A stretch of 64,000 bases of DNA, taken from positions 1,447,196-1,511,195 of the forward strand of contig NZ_CP084029.1 of assembly GCF_020181615.1 (NCBI RefSeq). The letters are read 5' to 3'. This document shows, piece by piece, positions 1 to 10,474 of the stretch. Source of the DNA: [Mycobacterium] crassicus. GTDB taxonomy: Bacteria > Actinomycetota > Actinomycetes > Mycobacteriales > Mycobacteriaceae. The notes beneath the pieces were generated by a model that saw only the letters and a program-made list of their open reading frames with translations, ran no database searches and was not told the DNA's origin. The first letter of the stretch is position 1, and each line of letters begins with the position of its first letter. Both the position numbers and the translations under genes were made by a program.

Positions 1-198
1 CTGTTGGGCGACAGTGACATCGCCGAGGTGGCGCTGGAGTCACCGCGTGAGCCGGTGCGGTTCTTCTCGGCCACTCCGATCACCGCGACCGAGGCCGCCT
101 GGGTGCGGCTCAAGGGTGCCGACGCCATGCGGGAGGCCTGGAAGGCTGACGGGGTGGACGTCTTCGACCCGGACCGTCGCGCATCTGAACCGCGCTGA
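1..198 (+). CDS. Suppressor-of-fused (SUFU) domain protein, C-terminal fragment
   Basis: The frame is open from the first base and stops at TGA 196-198, so only the last 65 residues are present and the start lies outside the window. The visible part has the pattern PIT-x-x-E then KGADAM and a final D-P-x-R-R, which resembles the end of bacterial SUFU-domain proteins (recalled pattern: PIT-x-x-E ... G-x-x-x-L ... DP-x-R). The function of the bacterial family is poorly known. It is convergent with corA, 27 bases away, and no hairpin was seen between them. The family call rests on the C-terminus alone. Confidence 0.6.
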   Translation: MLGDSDIAEVALESPREPVRFFSATPITATEAAWVRLKGADAMREAWKADGVDVFDPDRRASEPR

Positions 199-225
199 TT
201 CTCCCGCGGAATGGGGCTGGGAGGC

Positions 226-1260
226 TCAGAGCCAGCCGTTGCGGCGGAACGCCCGGTAGAGCAGCGTGCAGATGCCCACCATGGTTCCCAGCACCACCGG
301 ATAGCTGAATGTCCAGTGCAGGGCCGGCATGTGATCGAAGTTCATGCCGTAGATCCCGGCGATCATGGTCGGGACGGCGATGATGCCGGCCCAGGCCGAC
401 ATCTTGCGCATGTCGGTGTTCTGCTGCATGCCCACCCGTGCCAGTGCCGCCTGCACCAGTGAACTGAGCGTCTCGTCGTAGCCGGCGATCTGCTCGGCGG
501 CGCGGGTCTGGTGATCGGCGACGTCACGCAGGTAGCGCCGCACTTCCTTGGAGATCAGATCCTTGTGGTCGGTCTGCATCCGCTGAAACGGAATGGACAA
601 CGGTGCGACCGCACGCCGGAGTTCGACCACTTCGCGCTTGATCTGGTAGATCGGTTCGACGTCGGTGCGGGTGCCGGGGGCGAACGCCACCTCCTCGATG
701 GCGTCGATGTCGCTCTCCATGAGATTGGTCACCTCGACGTAGCGGTCGACGACGTAGTCGGCGATGGCGTGCAGCACCGCGTGGGGGCCCAGCCGCATGT
801 GCTCGGGGTCGGCGTCCATCCGCCGGCGGACATCCGCCAGGCCGCTGTGCTCGCCGTGCCGGACGGTGACTACGAAGTTCTTGCCGACGAAGATCATGAT
901 CTCGCCGGTTTCGACGATCTGTCGGGCCAGCACCACCGACTCGTGCGGCACGTAGTTGACCGTCTTGAGGACCAGGAACAGGATCTCGTCGTAGCGCTCC
1001 AGCTTGGGGCGCTGGTGGGCGTGCACGGCGTCCTCAACACTGAGTTCATGCAGGCCGAAGGTTGCGGCCACGGCCTGCATCTGGCGCTCGTCGGGCTCGT
1101 GCAGGCCGACCCAGACGAAGGCGTCGACGCCGCTCGCCTCGATCTGGTGCACCTTGGCCCTGGCACCGGCGGGGGTGAACTCGCCGGGAACCCGGGCTCC
1201 GTCGGCGTAGACGCCGCAGTCGACGAGCACTTTCGGGGCAGGATCGCGCAGGGCTGTCAT
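226..1260 (-). CDS. corA: Magnesium/cobalt transporter CorA
   Basis: Inner-membrane Mg2+ (and Co2+/Ni2+) channel of the CorA/MIT family, 344 residues, a normal length. The N-terminal two thirds is the soluble funnel domain with long acidic helices. Near the C-terminus are two transmembrane helices: one before the signature YGMNF (Gly-Met-Asn at residues 305-307) and one after it, followed by a basic tail (RAFRRNGWL) as in the family. GMN is the selectivity loop. The ATG at 1260 is the first plausible start and is divergent from mdh, 170 bases apart. It matches the Rv1239c position in H37Rv. Confidence 0.95.
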   Translation of the reverse strand: MTALRDPAPKVLVDCGVYADGARVPGEFTPAGARAKVHQIEASGVDAFVWVGLHEPDERQMQAVAATFGLHELSVEDAVHAHQRPKLERYDEILFLVLKTVNYVPHESVVLARQIVETGEIMIFVGKNFVVTVRHGEHSGLADVRRRMDADPEHMRLGPHAVLHAIADYVVDRYVEVTNLMESDIDAIEEVAFAPGTRTDVEPIYQIKREVVELRRAVAPLSIPFQRMQTDHKDLISKEVRRYLRDVADHQTRAAEQIAGYDETLSSLVQAALARVGMQQNTDMRKMSAWAGIIAVPTMIAGIYGMNFDHMPALHWTFSYPVVLGTMVGICTLLYRAFRRNGWL

Positions 1261-1430
1261 GACGGGCCTCCCTCCCGGCGCAGGTGCCGGTCAAATGCTA
1301 CGCGTCCGGACCCAACATGACCGGTCAGCGCGGTACCCGCTGGGTCCGGAGTTTCCCGCGACGCCTTCGGTGCGATAGTTTCGACCCGACAAATAATCAG
1401 GACATCGAACCCGTTCGAGGAGCACTTGAC

Positions 1431-2420
1431 GTGAGCACAACCCCACTCAAGGTGGCCGTCACCGGCGCCGCCGGCCAGATCGGCTACAGCCTGCTGTTCC
1501 GCCTGGCCAGCGGCTCGCTGCTGGGCCCCGACCGGCCGATCGAACTGCGCCTGCTGGAGATCGAGCCCGCCCTCAAGGCGCTCGAGGGTGTCGTCATGGA
1601 GCTCGACGACTGTGCCTTCCCGCTGCTGTCCGGCGTGCAGATCGGCTCGGACGCGAACAAGATCTTCGACGGTGTGAACCTGGCGCTGCTGGTCGGCGCC
1701 CGCCCGCGTGGGCCGGGCATGGAGCGCAGCGACCTGCTTGAGGCCAACGGCGCGATCTTCACCGCGCAGGGCAAGGCGCTCAACTCGGTTGCGGCCTCCG
1801 ACGTCCGGGTGGGTGTGACTGGCAACCCGGCCAACACCAACGCGCTGATCGCGATGACCAACGCCCCCGACATCCCCAAGGAGCGGTTCTCCGCGCTGAC
1901 CCGCCTGGACCACAACCGGGCGATCTCACAGTTGTCGAAGAAGACCGGTGCCGCGGTCACCGACATCAAGAAGGTGACGATCTGGGGCAACCACTCGGCC
2001 AGCCAGTACCCGGACATCTTCCACGCCGAGGTGGGCGGTCGTAACGCCGCCGAGGTCGTCAACGACCAGGCCTGGATCGAGAATGACTTCATCCCCACCG
2101 TCGCCAAGCGCGGCGCGGCGATCATCGATGCGCGCGGCGCCTCGTCGGCTGCCTCCGCCGCGTCGGCGACCGTCAACGCCGCCCGGGACTGGCTGCAGGG
2201 CAGCCCGGCCGGGGACTGGGTGTCGATGGCGGTCGTCTCCGACGGCTCCTACGGGGTCCCGGAAGGCCTGATCTCCTCGTTCCCGGTCACCACCAAGGAC
2301 GGTGACTGGAGCATCGTGCAGGGCCTGGAGATCAACGACTTCTCCCGCGCCAAGATCGACGCCTCGACCGCGGAGCTCGCCGAGGAGCGCGAGGCGGTCA
2401 CCGGGCTGGGCCTGATCTAG
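1431..2420 (+). CDS. mdh: Malate dehydrogenase
   Basis: NAD-dependent malate dehydrogenase of the TCA cycle (malate to oxaloacetate), cytosolic. The open frame runs further upstream, but the GTG at 1431 is preceded by CGAGGAGC about 8 bases earlier and gives 329 residues, the length of the mycobacterial enzyme. The dinucleotide loop GAAGQIG is at residues 12-18 and the catalytic His188 lies in the NHSASQYPD motif. The arginine-rich substrate loop ([15 protein letters not shown]) is intact. A strong intrinsic terminator follows, so it is probably transcribed alone. It is followed by a malic enzyme gene instead of the vapBC and PE_PGRS genes recalled for H37Rv. Confidence 0.96.
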   Translation: MSTTPLKVAVTGAAGQIGYSLLFRLASGSLLGPDRPIELRLLEIEPALKALEGVVMELDDCAFPLLSGVQIGSDANKIFDGVNLALLVGARPRGPGMERSDLLEANGAIFTAQGKALNSVAASDVRVGVTGNPANTNALIAMTNAPDIPKERFSALTRLDHNRAISQLSKKTGAAVTDIKKVTIWGNHSASQYPDIFHAEVGGRNAAEVVNDQAWIENDFIPTVAKRGAAIIDARGASSAASAASATVNAARDWLQGSPAGDWVSMAVVSDGSYGVPEGLISSFPVTTKDGDWSIVQGLEINDFSRAKIDASTAELAEEREAVTGLGLI

Positions 2421-2437
2421 CGCACAACGTCTGCCGA

Positions 2438-2480
2438 CGCGGCCGGTTCGTCCCCTGGACGAGCCGGCCGCGTTTGTTTG
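2438..2480 (+). terminator. Intrinsic terminator after mdh
   Basis: Sixteen-base arms at 2438-2453 and 2457-2472 pair throughout (one T-G wobble) around the 3-base loop CCT, and TTTGTTT follows directly. This is unusually close to a classical hairpin plus U-tract for a mycobacterium. Confidence 0.85.
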
Positions 2481-2555
2481 GCGGGTGCCGCTACTCCCCA
2501 GCCGGACGCGACCGATCGAAACTGCTGAGGGCCGGCACAGTACCCTGGACTATCG

Positions 2556-3743
2556 ATGCCCGAGAACCTTGCGAACATGGTGAACACCTCGCCGATCGTC
2601 ATCGGAGACGAAGAGATCTTCGAGGCCCACACGGGTGGGAAGATCAACGTCGACCTCAAAACCCCGCTGGACAGCCAACGTGCGTTGTCGATCGCCTACA
2701 CCCCGGGTGTGGCGCAGGTCAGTCGCGCTATTGCCGCGGACCGCACCTTGGCGGCCCGCTACACCTGGGCGCACCGGCTGGTGGCAGTGGTCAGCGACGG
2801 TACGTCGGTACTCGGGCTGGGTGACCTGGGACCGGCGGCGGCGCTGCCGGTGATGGAGGGCAAGGCCGCGCTGTTCAAGACGTTCGCCGGCCTGGACTCC
2901 ATTCCCATAGTGTTGGACACCAAGGATCCGGACGAGATCGTCGAGACGCTGGTGCGGCTGCGCCCGTCGTTCGGGGCGGTCAATCTGGAGGACATCTCCG
3001 CCCCGCGGTGCTTCGAAATCGAGCGGCGGGTGATCGAGGCGCTGGACTGCCCGGTGATGCATGACGACCAGCACGGCACCGCGATCGTGGCATTGGCCGC
3101 CTTGCTGGGTGCGGCCAAGGTGCTCGACCGCGACATCGCGTCGCTGCGGGTGGTGGTGTCCGGTGCCGGCGCCGCGGGTGTGGCCTGCGCGAACATCCTG
3201 CTCTCGAGGGGCATCTCGGAGATGATCGTGCTGGATTCGCAGGGTGTGCTGCATCCGGAGCGCTCCGGCATGAACGACGTCAAGCTCGAGTTGGCGCAGC
3301 GGACCAATCCTCGTGGCCTTACCGGCGGCCTGGCCGAGGCTCTGGCCGGCGCTGACGTCTTCCTGGGCGCTTCCGGAGGTGTGGTGCCCGAGGAGCTCAT
3401 TGCGTCGATGGCCCCGGGCGGGGTGGTGTTCGCGCTGTCCAACCCCGACCCGGAGATCCACCCGGACCTGGCGGCCAAGTACACGGCGATCGTGGCGACC
3501 GGCCGCAGCGATTTCCCGAACCAGATCAACAATGTGTTGGCGTTCCCGGGAATCTTCCGGGGTGCACTCGACGCCGGAGCGCGCCGTATCACCGAGGCGA
3601 TGAAGTTGGCTGCCGCGGAGGCGATTTTCTCCGTCGTCGCCGATGACTTGGCGCCGGACCGTATCGTGCCCAGCCCGCTGGACCCCCGAGTCGAGCCGGC
3701 CGTGGCGGCAGCGGTCGCGGCGGCATCTGAATCCGCGTCCTGA
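2556..3743 (+). CDS. NAD(P)-dependent malic enzyme, short bacterial type
   Basis: Oxidative decarboxylation of malate to pyruvate, with NAD(P)H and CO2 released; 395 residues, the short form without a phosphotransacetylase domain. Seen: AYTPGVAQVSRAI with the catalytic tyrosine (about residue 48), NLEDISAP and MHDDQHGTA metal/substrate motifs, a Rossmann glycine-rich turn VSGAGAAGVACA (about 205), and ALSNPDPE near the end. The ATG at 2556 has little Shine-Dalgarno sequence; a TACCCT box at 2541 suggests a nearly leaderless message. Neighbouring mdh makes this a malate node. H37Rv Mez, as I recall it, is a longer enzyme at another locus. Confidence 0.92.
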   Translation: MPENLANMVNTSPIVIGDEEIFEAHTGGKINVDLKTPLDSQRALSIAYTPGVAQVSRAIAADRTLAARYTWAHRLVAVVSDGTSVLGLGDLGPAAALPVMEGKAALFKTFAGLDSIPIVLDTKDPDEIVETLVRLRPSFGAVNLEDISAPRCFEIERRVIEALDCPVMHDDQHGTAIVALAALLGAAKVLDRDIASLRVVVSGAGAAGVACANILLSRGISEMIVLDSQGVLHPERSGMNDVKLELAQRTNPRGLTGGLAEALAGADVFLGASGGVVPEELIASMAPGGVVFALSNPDPEIHPDLAAKYTAIVATGRSDFPNQINNVLAFPGIFRGALDAGARRITEAMKLAAAEAIFSVVADDLAPDRIVPSPLDPRVEPAVAAAVAAASESAS

Positions 3744-3750
3744 GCCTGCG

Positions 3751-4617
3751 GTGTCCAGGCCGTCGCGACATTACCTGCGCCGGTTGGCGTTCGGGCTGAC
3801 GGCGCTGCTGATCGCGGGTTGCGGGGGGCACCCCCAACCACCGGTTCTGAGTGTCGGGACCACATCAGACCAGCAGGCACTGGTTCTCGCGCACCTGTAC
3901 GCGAGCGCCCTGCGCGGCGTCGGTGCGGTGGTGCGCGTGGAACCAGTCGCCGACCCGGTGGCTGAAATCGATACCGGGGAGCTCACCGTGGTGCCCGGCT
4001 TTTCCGGCCGATTTCTTTCGGTGTTCGCGCCCGACTCGCCGGCCCGCTCCGACCGGCAGGTCTACTGGGCGTTGGCCGGCGCGCTGCCGGAGGGAATCGC
4101 GGTGGGCGACTACGCCATGACTGCCGCCGACAAGCCCGCCCTGGCCGTGACCGAAACCACGGCGGTCGCCTGGGGCGGCACCGATCTGCGAGCATTGGTA
4201 CGGCACTGCGCCGGGTTGGTCGTCGGTGCTGTCACCGGTGCCCGCGTCCCGGCGTCGGTCGGCAGTTGCACACTGCCCAAGGCGCGCCAATTCCCCGATG
4301 ACGCAGCATTGTTCGCCGCTTTGCGTGCCCGCCAGGTCACCGCGGCGTGGACCAGTACCGCTGATCCCGGACAGCCTGGGGACTCCCGCGACACGGTGGT
4401 GCTCACCGACGGCAGACCGGCGCTGGTGCGAGCCGAGAATGTGGTCCCGCTGTATCGGCGCAACGCGCTGACCGAATATCAACTGCTGGCGATCAACCAG
4501 GTGGCCGGTGTACTGGACACCGAGGCGCTGGTCGAGATGCGCCGCGCGGTGGCCGGCGGCGCCGACCCACAGGTTGTCGTGGACGCTTTCCTGGACGAGC
4601 ACCCGCTGGGGCGCTAG
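3751..4617 (+). CDS. lpqZ: LpqZ-type substrate-binding lipoprotein (OpuAC-like)
   Basis: Predicted exported lipoprotein of 288 residues that looks like the periplasmic binding protein of a glycine betaine/choline-type ABC transporter. The GTG at 3751 lies 8 bases after the malic enzyme stop and gives a basic N-terminus, a hydrophobic stretch and the lipobox LIAGC with Cys24. Earlier in-frame starts would overlap the malic enzyme and bury the signal peptide. The rest is one solute-binding fold with no membrane segment. It is probably cotranscribed with the malic enzyme gene. No permease or ATPase partner is adjacent, so the ligand cannot be inferred. It occupies the Rv1244 position. Confidence 0.85.
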   Translation: MSRPSRHYLRRLAFGLTALLIAGCGGHPQPPVLSVGTTSDQQALVLAHLYASALRGVGAVVRVEPVADPVAEIDTGELTVVPGFSGRFLSVFAPDSPARSDRQVYWALAGALPEGIAVGDYAMTAADKPALAVTETTAVAWGGTDLRALVRHCAGLVVGAVTGARVPASVGSCTLPKARQFPDDAALFAALRARQVTAAWTSTADPGQPGDSRDTVVLTDGRPALVRAENVVPLYRRNALTEYQLLAINQVAGVLDTEALVEMRRAVAGGADPQVVVDAFLDEHPLGR

Positions 4618-4652
4618 GGGGCAGCGCTGCTTGGCGCGAGCACCCTTGAGCC

Positions 4653-5477
4653 CTACTGGGGCCTGAGCTTGGGGATGCCGAACGAGAACAGGCGCTGGTA
4701 GCGCGAGCCCAGGATGCGCACGAGCAGGTCCAAAATCCGCGCGTCGTTTCCGATGAGCACGCGGGCCCGGTTCTTGCTGACCCCGTCGAGGATCACGCGG
4801 GCGGCCTCTTCGGCGGTGGTAGAGGCCAGTCGGCGGTCGAAGAAATCGGCCATGGCCGCGGCGTCCAATCCTTCGGCGACGGTGGCGTTGCGGGCGATCG
4901 CGGTCTTGATGCCGCCCGGGTGCACCGTGGTGACCTTGACCGGGTGCTTACCGATGGCCATCTCCTGGTTCAACGCCTCGGTGAAGCCGCGGACGGCGAA
5001 CTTCGCGGCGTTGTAGGCGGCCTGGCCGGGCATGGACAGCAGCCCGAACAAACTGGAGATGTTGATGACGTGTCCGTCACCAGACTCGATCAGGTGCGGC
5101 AGGAAGGCCTTGGTGCCGTTGACCACACCCCAGAAGTCGACATCCATCACCCGCTCGATGTCCTTGAATTCGGTGGCCAGGACGTCGCCGCTGAACGCGA
5201 TTCCGGCGTTGTTGTAGATCTGGTTGACCTTGCCGAAGAAGTCCTTGACCTCATCGGCGTAGGCGAGGAATCTTTCCCGCTCGGTCACGTCGAGACGATC
5301 GACTTTGAGCTGCACGCCCAGCGCCGTCAACCGCTTCTCGGTCTGCGCGAGCCCCTCGGTGTCGACGTCGCTGATCGCCAGCCGTGCGCCCGCCCGCGCG
5401 AGCTCGATGGCCAGTGCCTGGCCGATACCCGAACCGGCGCCGGTTATGACTGCGACTTTCCCGGCGAATCCCTGCAT
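4653..5477 (-). CDS. Short-chain dehydrogenase/reductase
   Basis: Classical SDR of 274 residues, NAD(P)-dependent, substrate unknown. Cofactor motif TGAGSGIG is at residues 12-19, followed by NNAG and the catalytic Ser (NISSLFG) and Tyr-x-x-x-Lys (YNAAK). The ATG at 5477 is preferred over one nine codons upstream because GGGAGAG precedes it at good spacing. It has the same position and orientation as Rv1245c. The gene is downstream of kgd in the same direction, separated by the 54-bp repeats described below. Confidence 0.9.
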   Translation of the reverse strand: MQGFAGKVAVITGAGSGIGQALAIELARAGARLAISDVDTEGLAQTEKRLTALGVQLKVDRLDVTERERFLAYADEVKDFFGKVNQIYNNAGIAFSGDVLATEFKDIERVMDVDFWGVVNGTKAFLPHLIESGDGHVINISSLFGLLSMPGQAAYNAAKFAVRGFTEALNQEMAIGKHPVKVTTVHPGGIKTAIARNATVAEGLDAAAMADFFDRRLASTTAEEAARVILDGVSKNRARVLIGNDARILDLLVRILGSRYQRLFSFGIPKLRPQ

Positions 5478-5569
5478 GTTCTCTCCCAGCGGTCGGTGGA
5501 CCATCCGAGCTTATCCGGTACCGCCGGTACTGGCTACGCGCACCCGACCGGCTCAGCCGAACGCCTACT

Positions 5570-5690
5570 GAACGCCTCGTCGGCGCCGGATGCTCCTCGA
5601 GCGTTCTGCTTCGTTCCTCAGCCGAACGCCTCGTCTGCGCCGGATGCTCCACGAGCGTTCTGCTTCGTTCCTTAGCCGAACGCCTCGTCG
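5570..5690. repeat. Tandem 54-bp repeat covering the kgd stop codon
   Basis: Two adjacent 54-base units (5570-5623 and 5624-5677) differ at only a few positions, and a partial third unit (5678-5690) runs into the last codons of kgd. On the minus strand each unit repeats the kgd ending (DEAF-G-stop) plus a tail containing GAACGAAGCAGAACGCTC. The gene end has therefore been duplicated downstream, leaving kgd itself intact. Confidence 0.9.
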
Positions 5691-8600
5691 AGGATCTCCT
5701 GCTGTTCGACGGCGTGCACCTTCGACGACCCCGACGACGGCGCCGACATCGCCCGCCGCGAGATCCGCTTGATGCCGGAGAGCTTGTCGGGCAACAGCTC
5801 CGGCAGCTCCAGGCCGAACCGCGGCCACGCGCCCTGGTTGGCCGGCTCCTCCTGCACCCAGAAGAACTCCCGCGCGTTCGGGTAGAGCTCCAGGGTCGAG
5901 GCCAACCGCCGCTTGGGCAGCGGCGCCAACTGCTCGATCCGCACGAGCGCCACGTCGCCGCGACCGTCCTTGGCCTTGCGAGCGGCCAGTTCGTAGTAGA
6001 GCTTGCCGCTGGTCAACAGGACCCGGGTGACTGCGCCCCGATCACCGACCCCGCCTTCGTAGGTGGGCTCTTCGAGCACCGAGCGGAACTTGACGTCGGT
6101 GAAGTCCTTCACCTCGCTGATCGCCGCCTTGTTGCGCAGCATCGACTTGGGCGTGAACACGATCAGCGGCCGCTGGATCCCGTCGAGGGCGTGCCTGCGC
6201 AGCAGGTGGAAGTAGTTCGACGGAGTCGACGGCATCGCGATCGTCATCGACCCCTCCGCCCACAGCTGCAGGAAGCGCTCGATGCGCCCCGAGGTGTGGT
6301 CGGGTCCCTGACCCTCATGGCCGTGCGGCAGCAGCAGCACCACGTTGGACAGTTGGCCCCATTTGGCCTCGCCGGAGCTGATGAACTCGTCGATGATCGA
6401 CTGGGCGCCGTTGACGAAGTCGCCGAACTGGGCCTCCCACAGCACCATCGCGTCCGGGTTGCCGACGGTGTAGCCGTACTCGAAGCCGACGGCCGCGAAC
6501 TCGGACAGCGGTGAGTCGTAGACCAGGAACTTGCCGCCGCTGGGGGTGCCGTCGGAGTTGGTGGCCAGCAACTGCAACGGGCTGAACTCCGCACCGTTGG
6601 CCTGGTCGATGATCACCGAATGGCGCTGCGAGAAGGTGCCGCGGCGGGTGTCCTGCCCGGACAGCCGGATCAGCTTGCCGTCGGCGACCAGCGAGCCCAG
6701 CGCCAGCAGCTCGCCGAACGCCCAGTCCACCTTGCCCTCGTACGCCATCTCGCGGCGCCGTTCGAGCACCGGCAGCACCCGGGGGTGCACGCTGAAGCCT
6801 TCGGGAACCGCCATGAACGCGTCACCGATGCGGGCCAGCATCGCCTTGTCGACCGCGGTGTTCAGTCCGCGCGGCACCTGCTGCTCGGACTCCACCGACT
6901 CACTCGGCAGTGCGGCGTGCTTCTCCAGCTCGCGAATCTCGTTGAACACCCGCTCCAGCTGGCCGTGGTAGTCGCGCAGCGCGTCCTCGGCCTCCTTCAT
7001 CGAGATGTCGCCACGGCCGATCAGGTCTTCGGTGTAGCTCTTGCGGACGCCACGTTTGGAGCCGATCACGTCGTACATGTAGGGGTTGGTCATCGACGGG
7101 TCGTCGCCCTCGTTGTGACCGCGGCGGCGGTAGCACAGCATGTCGATGACGACGTCCTTGTGGAACTTCTGCCGGAAGTCCACCGCCAGCCGGGCCACCC
7201 AGTCGCACGCCTCCGGGTCGTCGCCGTTGACATGGAAGATCGGCGCGCCGATCATCTTGGCCACGTCGGTGCAGTACTCGCTCGAGCGGGAGTAATCCGG
7301 CGCCGTGGTGAACCCGATCTGGTTGTTGACGACGATGTGGATCGTGCCGCCGACCCGGTAGCCGGGCAGCAGTGCCATGTTCAGCGTCTCGGCCACCACG
7401 CCCTGGCCGGCGAAGGCGGCATCGCCGTGCAGCATCATCGGCACCACCGAGAACGGCGGCTGGTCTTCGGTGCCCGAGGCGCCCCGTCCCAGCAGATCCT
7501 GGCGAGCACGGACCAGCCCTTCGAGTACGGGGTCCACCGCCTCCAGGTGCGACGGGTTGGCGGTCAGGGAGACCTGAATGTCGTTGTCGCCGAACATCTG
7601 CAGGTACAGGCCGGTAGCGCCGAGGTGGTATTTGACGTCGCCGGACCCGTGCGCTTCGGCCGGATTGAGGTTGCCCTCGAACTCGGTGAAGATCTGCGAG
7701 TACGGCTTGCCGACGATGTTGGCCAACACGTTGAGCCGGCCGCGGTGCGGCATCCCGATCACGACCTCGTCGAGGCCGTGCTCGGCGCACTGGTCGATGG
7801 CCGCATCCATCATCGGGATGACGGTCTCGGCGCCCTCCAGCGAGAAACGCTTCTGCCCGACGTACTTGGTATGCAGGAAACTCTCGAACGCTTCCGCGGC
7901 GTTGAGCTTGCTCAGAATGTATTTCTGTTGCGCCACAGTCGGTTTGACGTGCCTGATCTCGACCCGTTCCTGCAGCCACTGCTGTTGTTCGGGCTCGAGG
8001 ATGTGGGTGTACTCCACACCGACGTGGCGGCAGTAGGCGTCGCGCAGCACCGAGAGGATCTCGCGCAGCCTGCGGATGTCGCCGCCGGGCAGACCTTCGA
8101 CCTTGAACTCGCGGTCCAGGTCCCACAGCGTCAGCCCGTGGGTCAGCACGTCGAGGTCGGGGTGGCTGCGGAAGCGGGTGTTGTCCAGCCGCAGTGGGTC
8201 GATGTCGGCCATCAGGTGCCCGCGGTTGCGGTAGGCGGCGATCAGCTCGACGACGCGGGCGTTCTTGTCGACGATCGAGTCCGGGTTGTCGGTGCGCCAC
8301 CGGATCGGCTCGTAGGGGATGGACAGTTCGAAGAAGATCTCGTCCCAGAACGCGTCGGACAGCAGCATCTCGTGCACGGTCCGCAGGAAGTCGCCGGATT
8401 CCGCGCCCTGGATGATGCGGTGGTCGTAGGTCGAGGTCAGCGTGATCAGCTTGCCGACGCCCAGCTCGGCGATGCGTTGCTCGCTGGCGCCCTGGAACTC
8501 GGCGGGGTACTCCATCGCGCCGACGCCGATGATCGCGCCCTGGCCGGCCATCAGCCGGGGCACCGAGTGCACGGTGCCGATGGTGCCGGGGTTGGTCAGC

Positions 8601-9367
8601 GAGATCGTCACACCGGCGAAGTCCTCGGCGGTCAGTTTGCCGTCCCGGGCGCGCCGGACGATGTCCTCGTAGGCCGCGACGAACTGCGCGAAACGCAGGG
8701 ATTCGGATTCCTTGATGGCAGCCACCACCAGCGAGCGCTTGCCGCCGGGGCCGTGCAGGTCGATCGCCAGCCCCAGGTTGGTGTGGGCCGGCGTGACGGC
8801 GTTGGGCTTGCCGTCGACCTCGGCGAAGTGCCGGTTCATGTTCGGGAACTGCTTGACGGCCTGCACGATCGCGTAGCCCAGCACGTGGGTGAACGAGATC
8901 TTGCCGCCGCGCGTCCGCTTGAGCTGGTTGTTGATGACGATGCGGTTGTCGATCATCAGCTTGGCCGGCACGGCGCGCACGCTGGTGGCGGTCGGCACCT
9001 CCAGCGAGGTGGCCATGTTCTTGACCACCGCTGCGGCCGCACCGCGCAACACCTGGACCTCGTCGCCGGCGGCCGGCGCCGGTGCCGACGACTTCGGCGC
9101 CGCTTTCGGAGCGGCCGGTGCCGCCGCAGCCGGGGCGGGTGCGGACGCGACGGCCGGTGCAGCCGGTGCGGGTGCCGCAGCCGGGGTTGGTGGGGTCACT
9201 GGCGCCGCGGGAGCGGGAGAGCCGTCACCGCGCTGCGCGTCGGGCTTGTAGTCGGCCAGGAACTCATGCCAGCTCGGGTCCACCGAGTTGGGATCGTCAC
9301 GGAATTTGCGGTACATCTCCTCGACTAGCCACTCGTTCTGACCGAAGGGTGAACTGATACCGCTCAC
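5672..9367 (-). CDS. kgd: Multifunctional 2-oxoglutarate decarboxylase/dehydrogenase E1 (Kgd)
   Basis: Thiamine-diphosphate enzyme of 1231 residues, the same length as I recall for M. tuberculosis Kgd. It decarboxylates 2-oxoglutarate and serves the KDH complex, HOA synthesis and a succinic semialdehyde route. Domains in order: an N-terminal E1o helix (residues 1-40, [15 protein letters not shown]), an Ala/Pro-rich linker (about 45-95), an E2-like succinyltransferase domain (about 110-345) with its [11 protein letters not shown] catalytic motif, then the E1 decarboxylase with the ThDP site [10 protein letters not shown] ... NNQIGF and a C-terminal transketolase-like domain ending EILDEAFG. 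The start is GTG at 9367. The H37Rv relBE genes downstream are absent here. Confidence 0.97.
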   Translation of the reverse strand: MSGISSPFGQNEWLVEEMYRKFRDDPNSVDPSWHEFLADYKPDAQRGDGSPAPAAPVTPPTPAAAPAPAAPAVASAPAPAAAAPAAPKAAPKSSAPAPAAGDEVQVLRGAAAAVVKNMATSLEVPTATSVRAVPAKLMIDNRIVINNQLKRTRGGKISFTHVLGYAIVQAVKQFPNMNRHFAEVDGKPNAVTPAHTNLGLAIDLHGPGGKRSLVVAAIKESESLRFAQFVAAYEDIVRRARDGKLTAEDFAGVTISLTNPGTIGTVHSVPRLMAGQGAIIGVGAMEYPAEFQGASEQRIAELGVGKLITLTSTYDHRIIQGAESGDFLRTVHEMLLSDAFWDEIFFELSIPYEPIRWRTDNPDSIVDKNARVVELIAAYRNRGHLMADIDPLRLDNTRFRSHPDLDVLTHGLTLWDLDREFKVEGLPGGDIRRLREILSVLRDAYCRHVGVEYTHILEPEQQQWLQERVEIRHVKPTVAQQKYILSKLNAAEAFESFLHTKYVGQKRFSLEGAETVIPMMDAAIDQCAEHGLDEVVIGMPHRGRLNVLANIVGKPYSQIFTEFEGNLNPAEAHGSGDVKYHLGATGLYLQMFGDNDIQVSLTANPSHLEAVDPVLEGLVRARQDLLGRGASGTEDQPPFSVVPMMLHGDAAFAGQGVVAETLNMALLPGYRVGGTIHIVVNNQIGFTTAPDYSRSSEYCTDVAKMIGAPIFHVNGDDPEACDWVARLAVDFRQKFHKDVVIDMLCYRRRGHNEGDDPSMTNPYMYDVIGSKRGVRKSYTEDLIGRGDISMKEAEDALRDYHGQLERVFNEIRELEKHAALPSESVESEQQVPRGLNTAVDKAMLARIGDAFMAVPEGFSVHPRVLPVLERRREMAYEGKVDWAFGELLALGSLVADGKLIRLSGQDTRRGTFSQRHSVIIDQANGAEFSPLQLLATNSDGTPSGGKFLVYDSPLSEFAAVGFEYGYTVGNPDAMVLWEAQFGDFVNGAQSIIDEFISSGEAKWGQLSNVVLLLPHGHEGQGPDHTSGRIERFLQLWAEGSMTIAMPSTPSNYFHLLRRHALDGIQRPLIVFTPKSMLRNKAAISEVKDFTDVKFRSVLEEPTYEGGVGDRGAVTRVLLTSGKLYYELAARKAKDGRGDVALVRIEQLAPLPKRRLASTLELYPNAREFFWVQEEPANQGAWPRFGLELPELLPDKLSGIKRISRRAMSAPSSGSSKVHAVEQQEILDEAFG

Positions 9368-9492
9368 GACAGCTGCTCGCCTCGTTTCCTGGTCGTATGG
9401 CGGGGCATGTGCGCCGCGCCCGCCTGCCTCATAAAGGCTAGCGCCTTGCGGATATTCCGTCAGGCCCGCCGCCTGGTGTTTTTCGGCCCGGG

Positions 9493-10284
9493 TCAGGCCG
9501 ACGGTTGAACGGAGTTGGCTTCAGCGTCCGGGTCGTCGCGCAGACCCGGCAACAGGTGCAAGGTGACCGGCCACCGTTCGGCCGGCGCGCCGAACGCGTT
9601 ACGGGCGTTGGCCACGATCTTCTTGCCGATCATGCGGTTCCCGATGGCCCCGACCAGAGCGCCCAGCCCGACCGGCAACAGCTTGCCGAACGCCAGCGCA
9701 CCCCGGCGCAATGTGAAGCGTTTCACGAAGTACCGCAGCAACCGGGTATTCAACTCCGACACCGCCGGCAGCGGCATTGCCGCCGCTCCCTCGGTGAGCC
9801 ACGCGCCGCTGGTGCGGCCCGGGCCGAGCAGGTCGCTCACCGCGCCCTTGCCCTCCTCGCCGACCAGCACCGCCAGCACCAGGGCGCGGCGCCGTTCCCG
9901 GTTGTCGACCGGAACGCCGTGCACCTCGGCGACGGACAGCACGAAGAAGGCGGTGGCCTCCAGGAAGACGGCGGTCTCGCCGGCGACCGCCGACAGGGCG
10001 AGCAGGGTGCCGACCGCCGGTACCGCGGCGGTGGCGCCCACCGCGGCTCCGCTGGCCGTCGCGGCCGCCAGGTACCGCTTCTCCAGCTTCGTCACGATCT
10101 GTGCCGGCCCGGCATCCGGATCACGGTCGCGCAGTCGCTGCACATAGGCGCGCACCGCCGGGCCCTGCACCCGCTCGCTGCGCTCGATGACCCGCGACAA
10201 CACCCGGGCTGCCATACCCGGCTTCCCACCGTCGGAGGTCGGCTCCAGATCCTGCACCGACCGCCGTCGTCGAAAGATGCCCAT
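9493..10284 (-). CDS. Conserved membrane-associated protein (Rv1249c type)
   Basis: 263 residues, function unknown. The N-terminus is basic (MGIFRRRRS), a central Ala/Gly-rich hydrophobic segment ([17 protein letters not shown], about residue 90) and a following [16 protein letters not shown] could insert in the membrane, and a second Gly-rich stretch ([17 protein letters not shown]) lies near residue 215. It resembles EcsC-like proteins only loosely. The ATG at 10284 has GGGAGG upstream. It sits between kgd and the divergent MFS pump as in H37Rv. Confidence 0.75.
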   Translation of the reverse strand: MGIFRRRRSVQDLEPTSDGGKPGMAARVLSRVIERSERVQGPAVRAYVQRLRDRDPDAGPAQIVTKLEKRYLAAATASGAAVGATAAVPAVGTLLALSAVAGETAVFLEATAFFVLSVAEVHGVPVDNRERRRALVLAVLVGEEGKGAVSDLLGPGRTSGAWLTEGAAAMPLPAVSELNTRLLRYFVKRFTLRRGALAFGKLLPVGLGALVGAIGNRMIGKKIVANARNAFGAPAERWPVTLHLLPGLRDDPDAEANSVQPSA

Positions 10285-10474
10285 GCTTGCCTCCCGTTGC
10301 GGCGTGCGTCGTCCTTCAGGCTAACGCGCCGGTGGTTGTTTACCCGCTCCAACGGCCGGTCAGCGAACCGTCGCACCGGCGGTGCGAGTTGTTGAAGGCA
10401 ACATCTGTCCGTAGCGTCGCAGGAGGCGGCTTTCTGCCCGCAGCCGCAGGGCGCAGCGATGGGAGGGGCGGCGC

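Noticed and set aside
6620..9328. 902-codon open frame on the plus strand
   Set aside because: It is the antisense of kgd; high-GC third positions keep opposite frames open and the product has no recognisable features.
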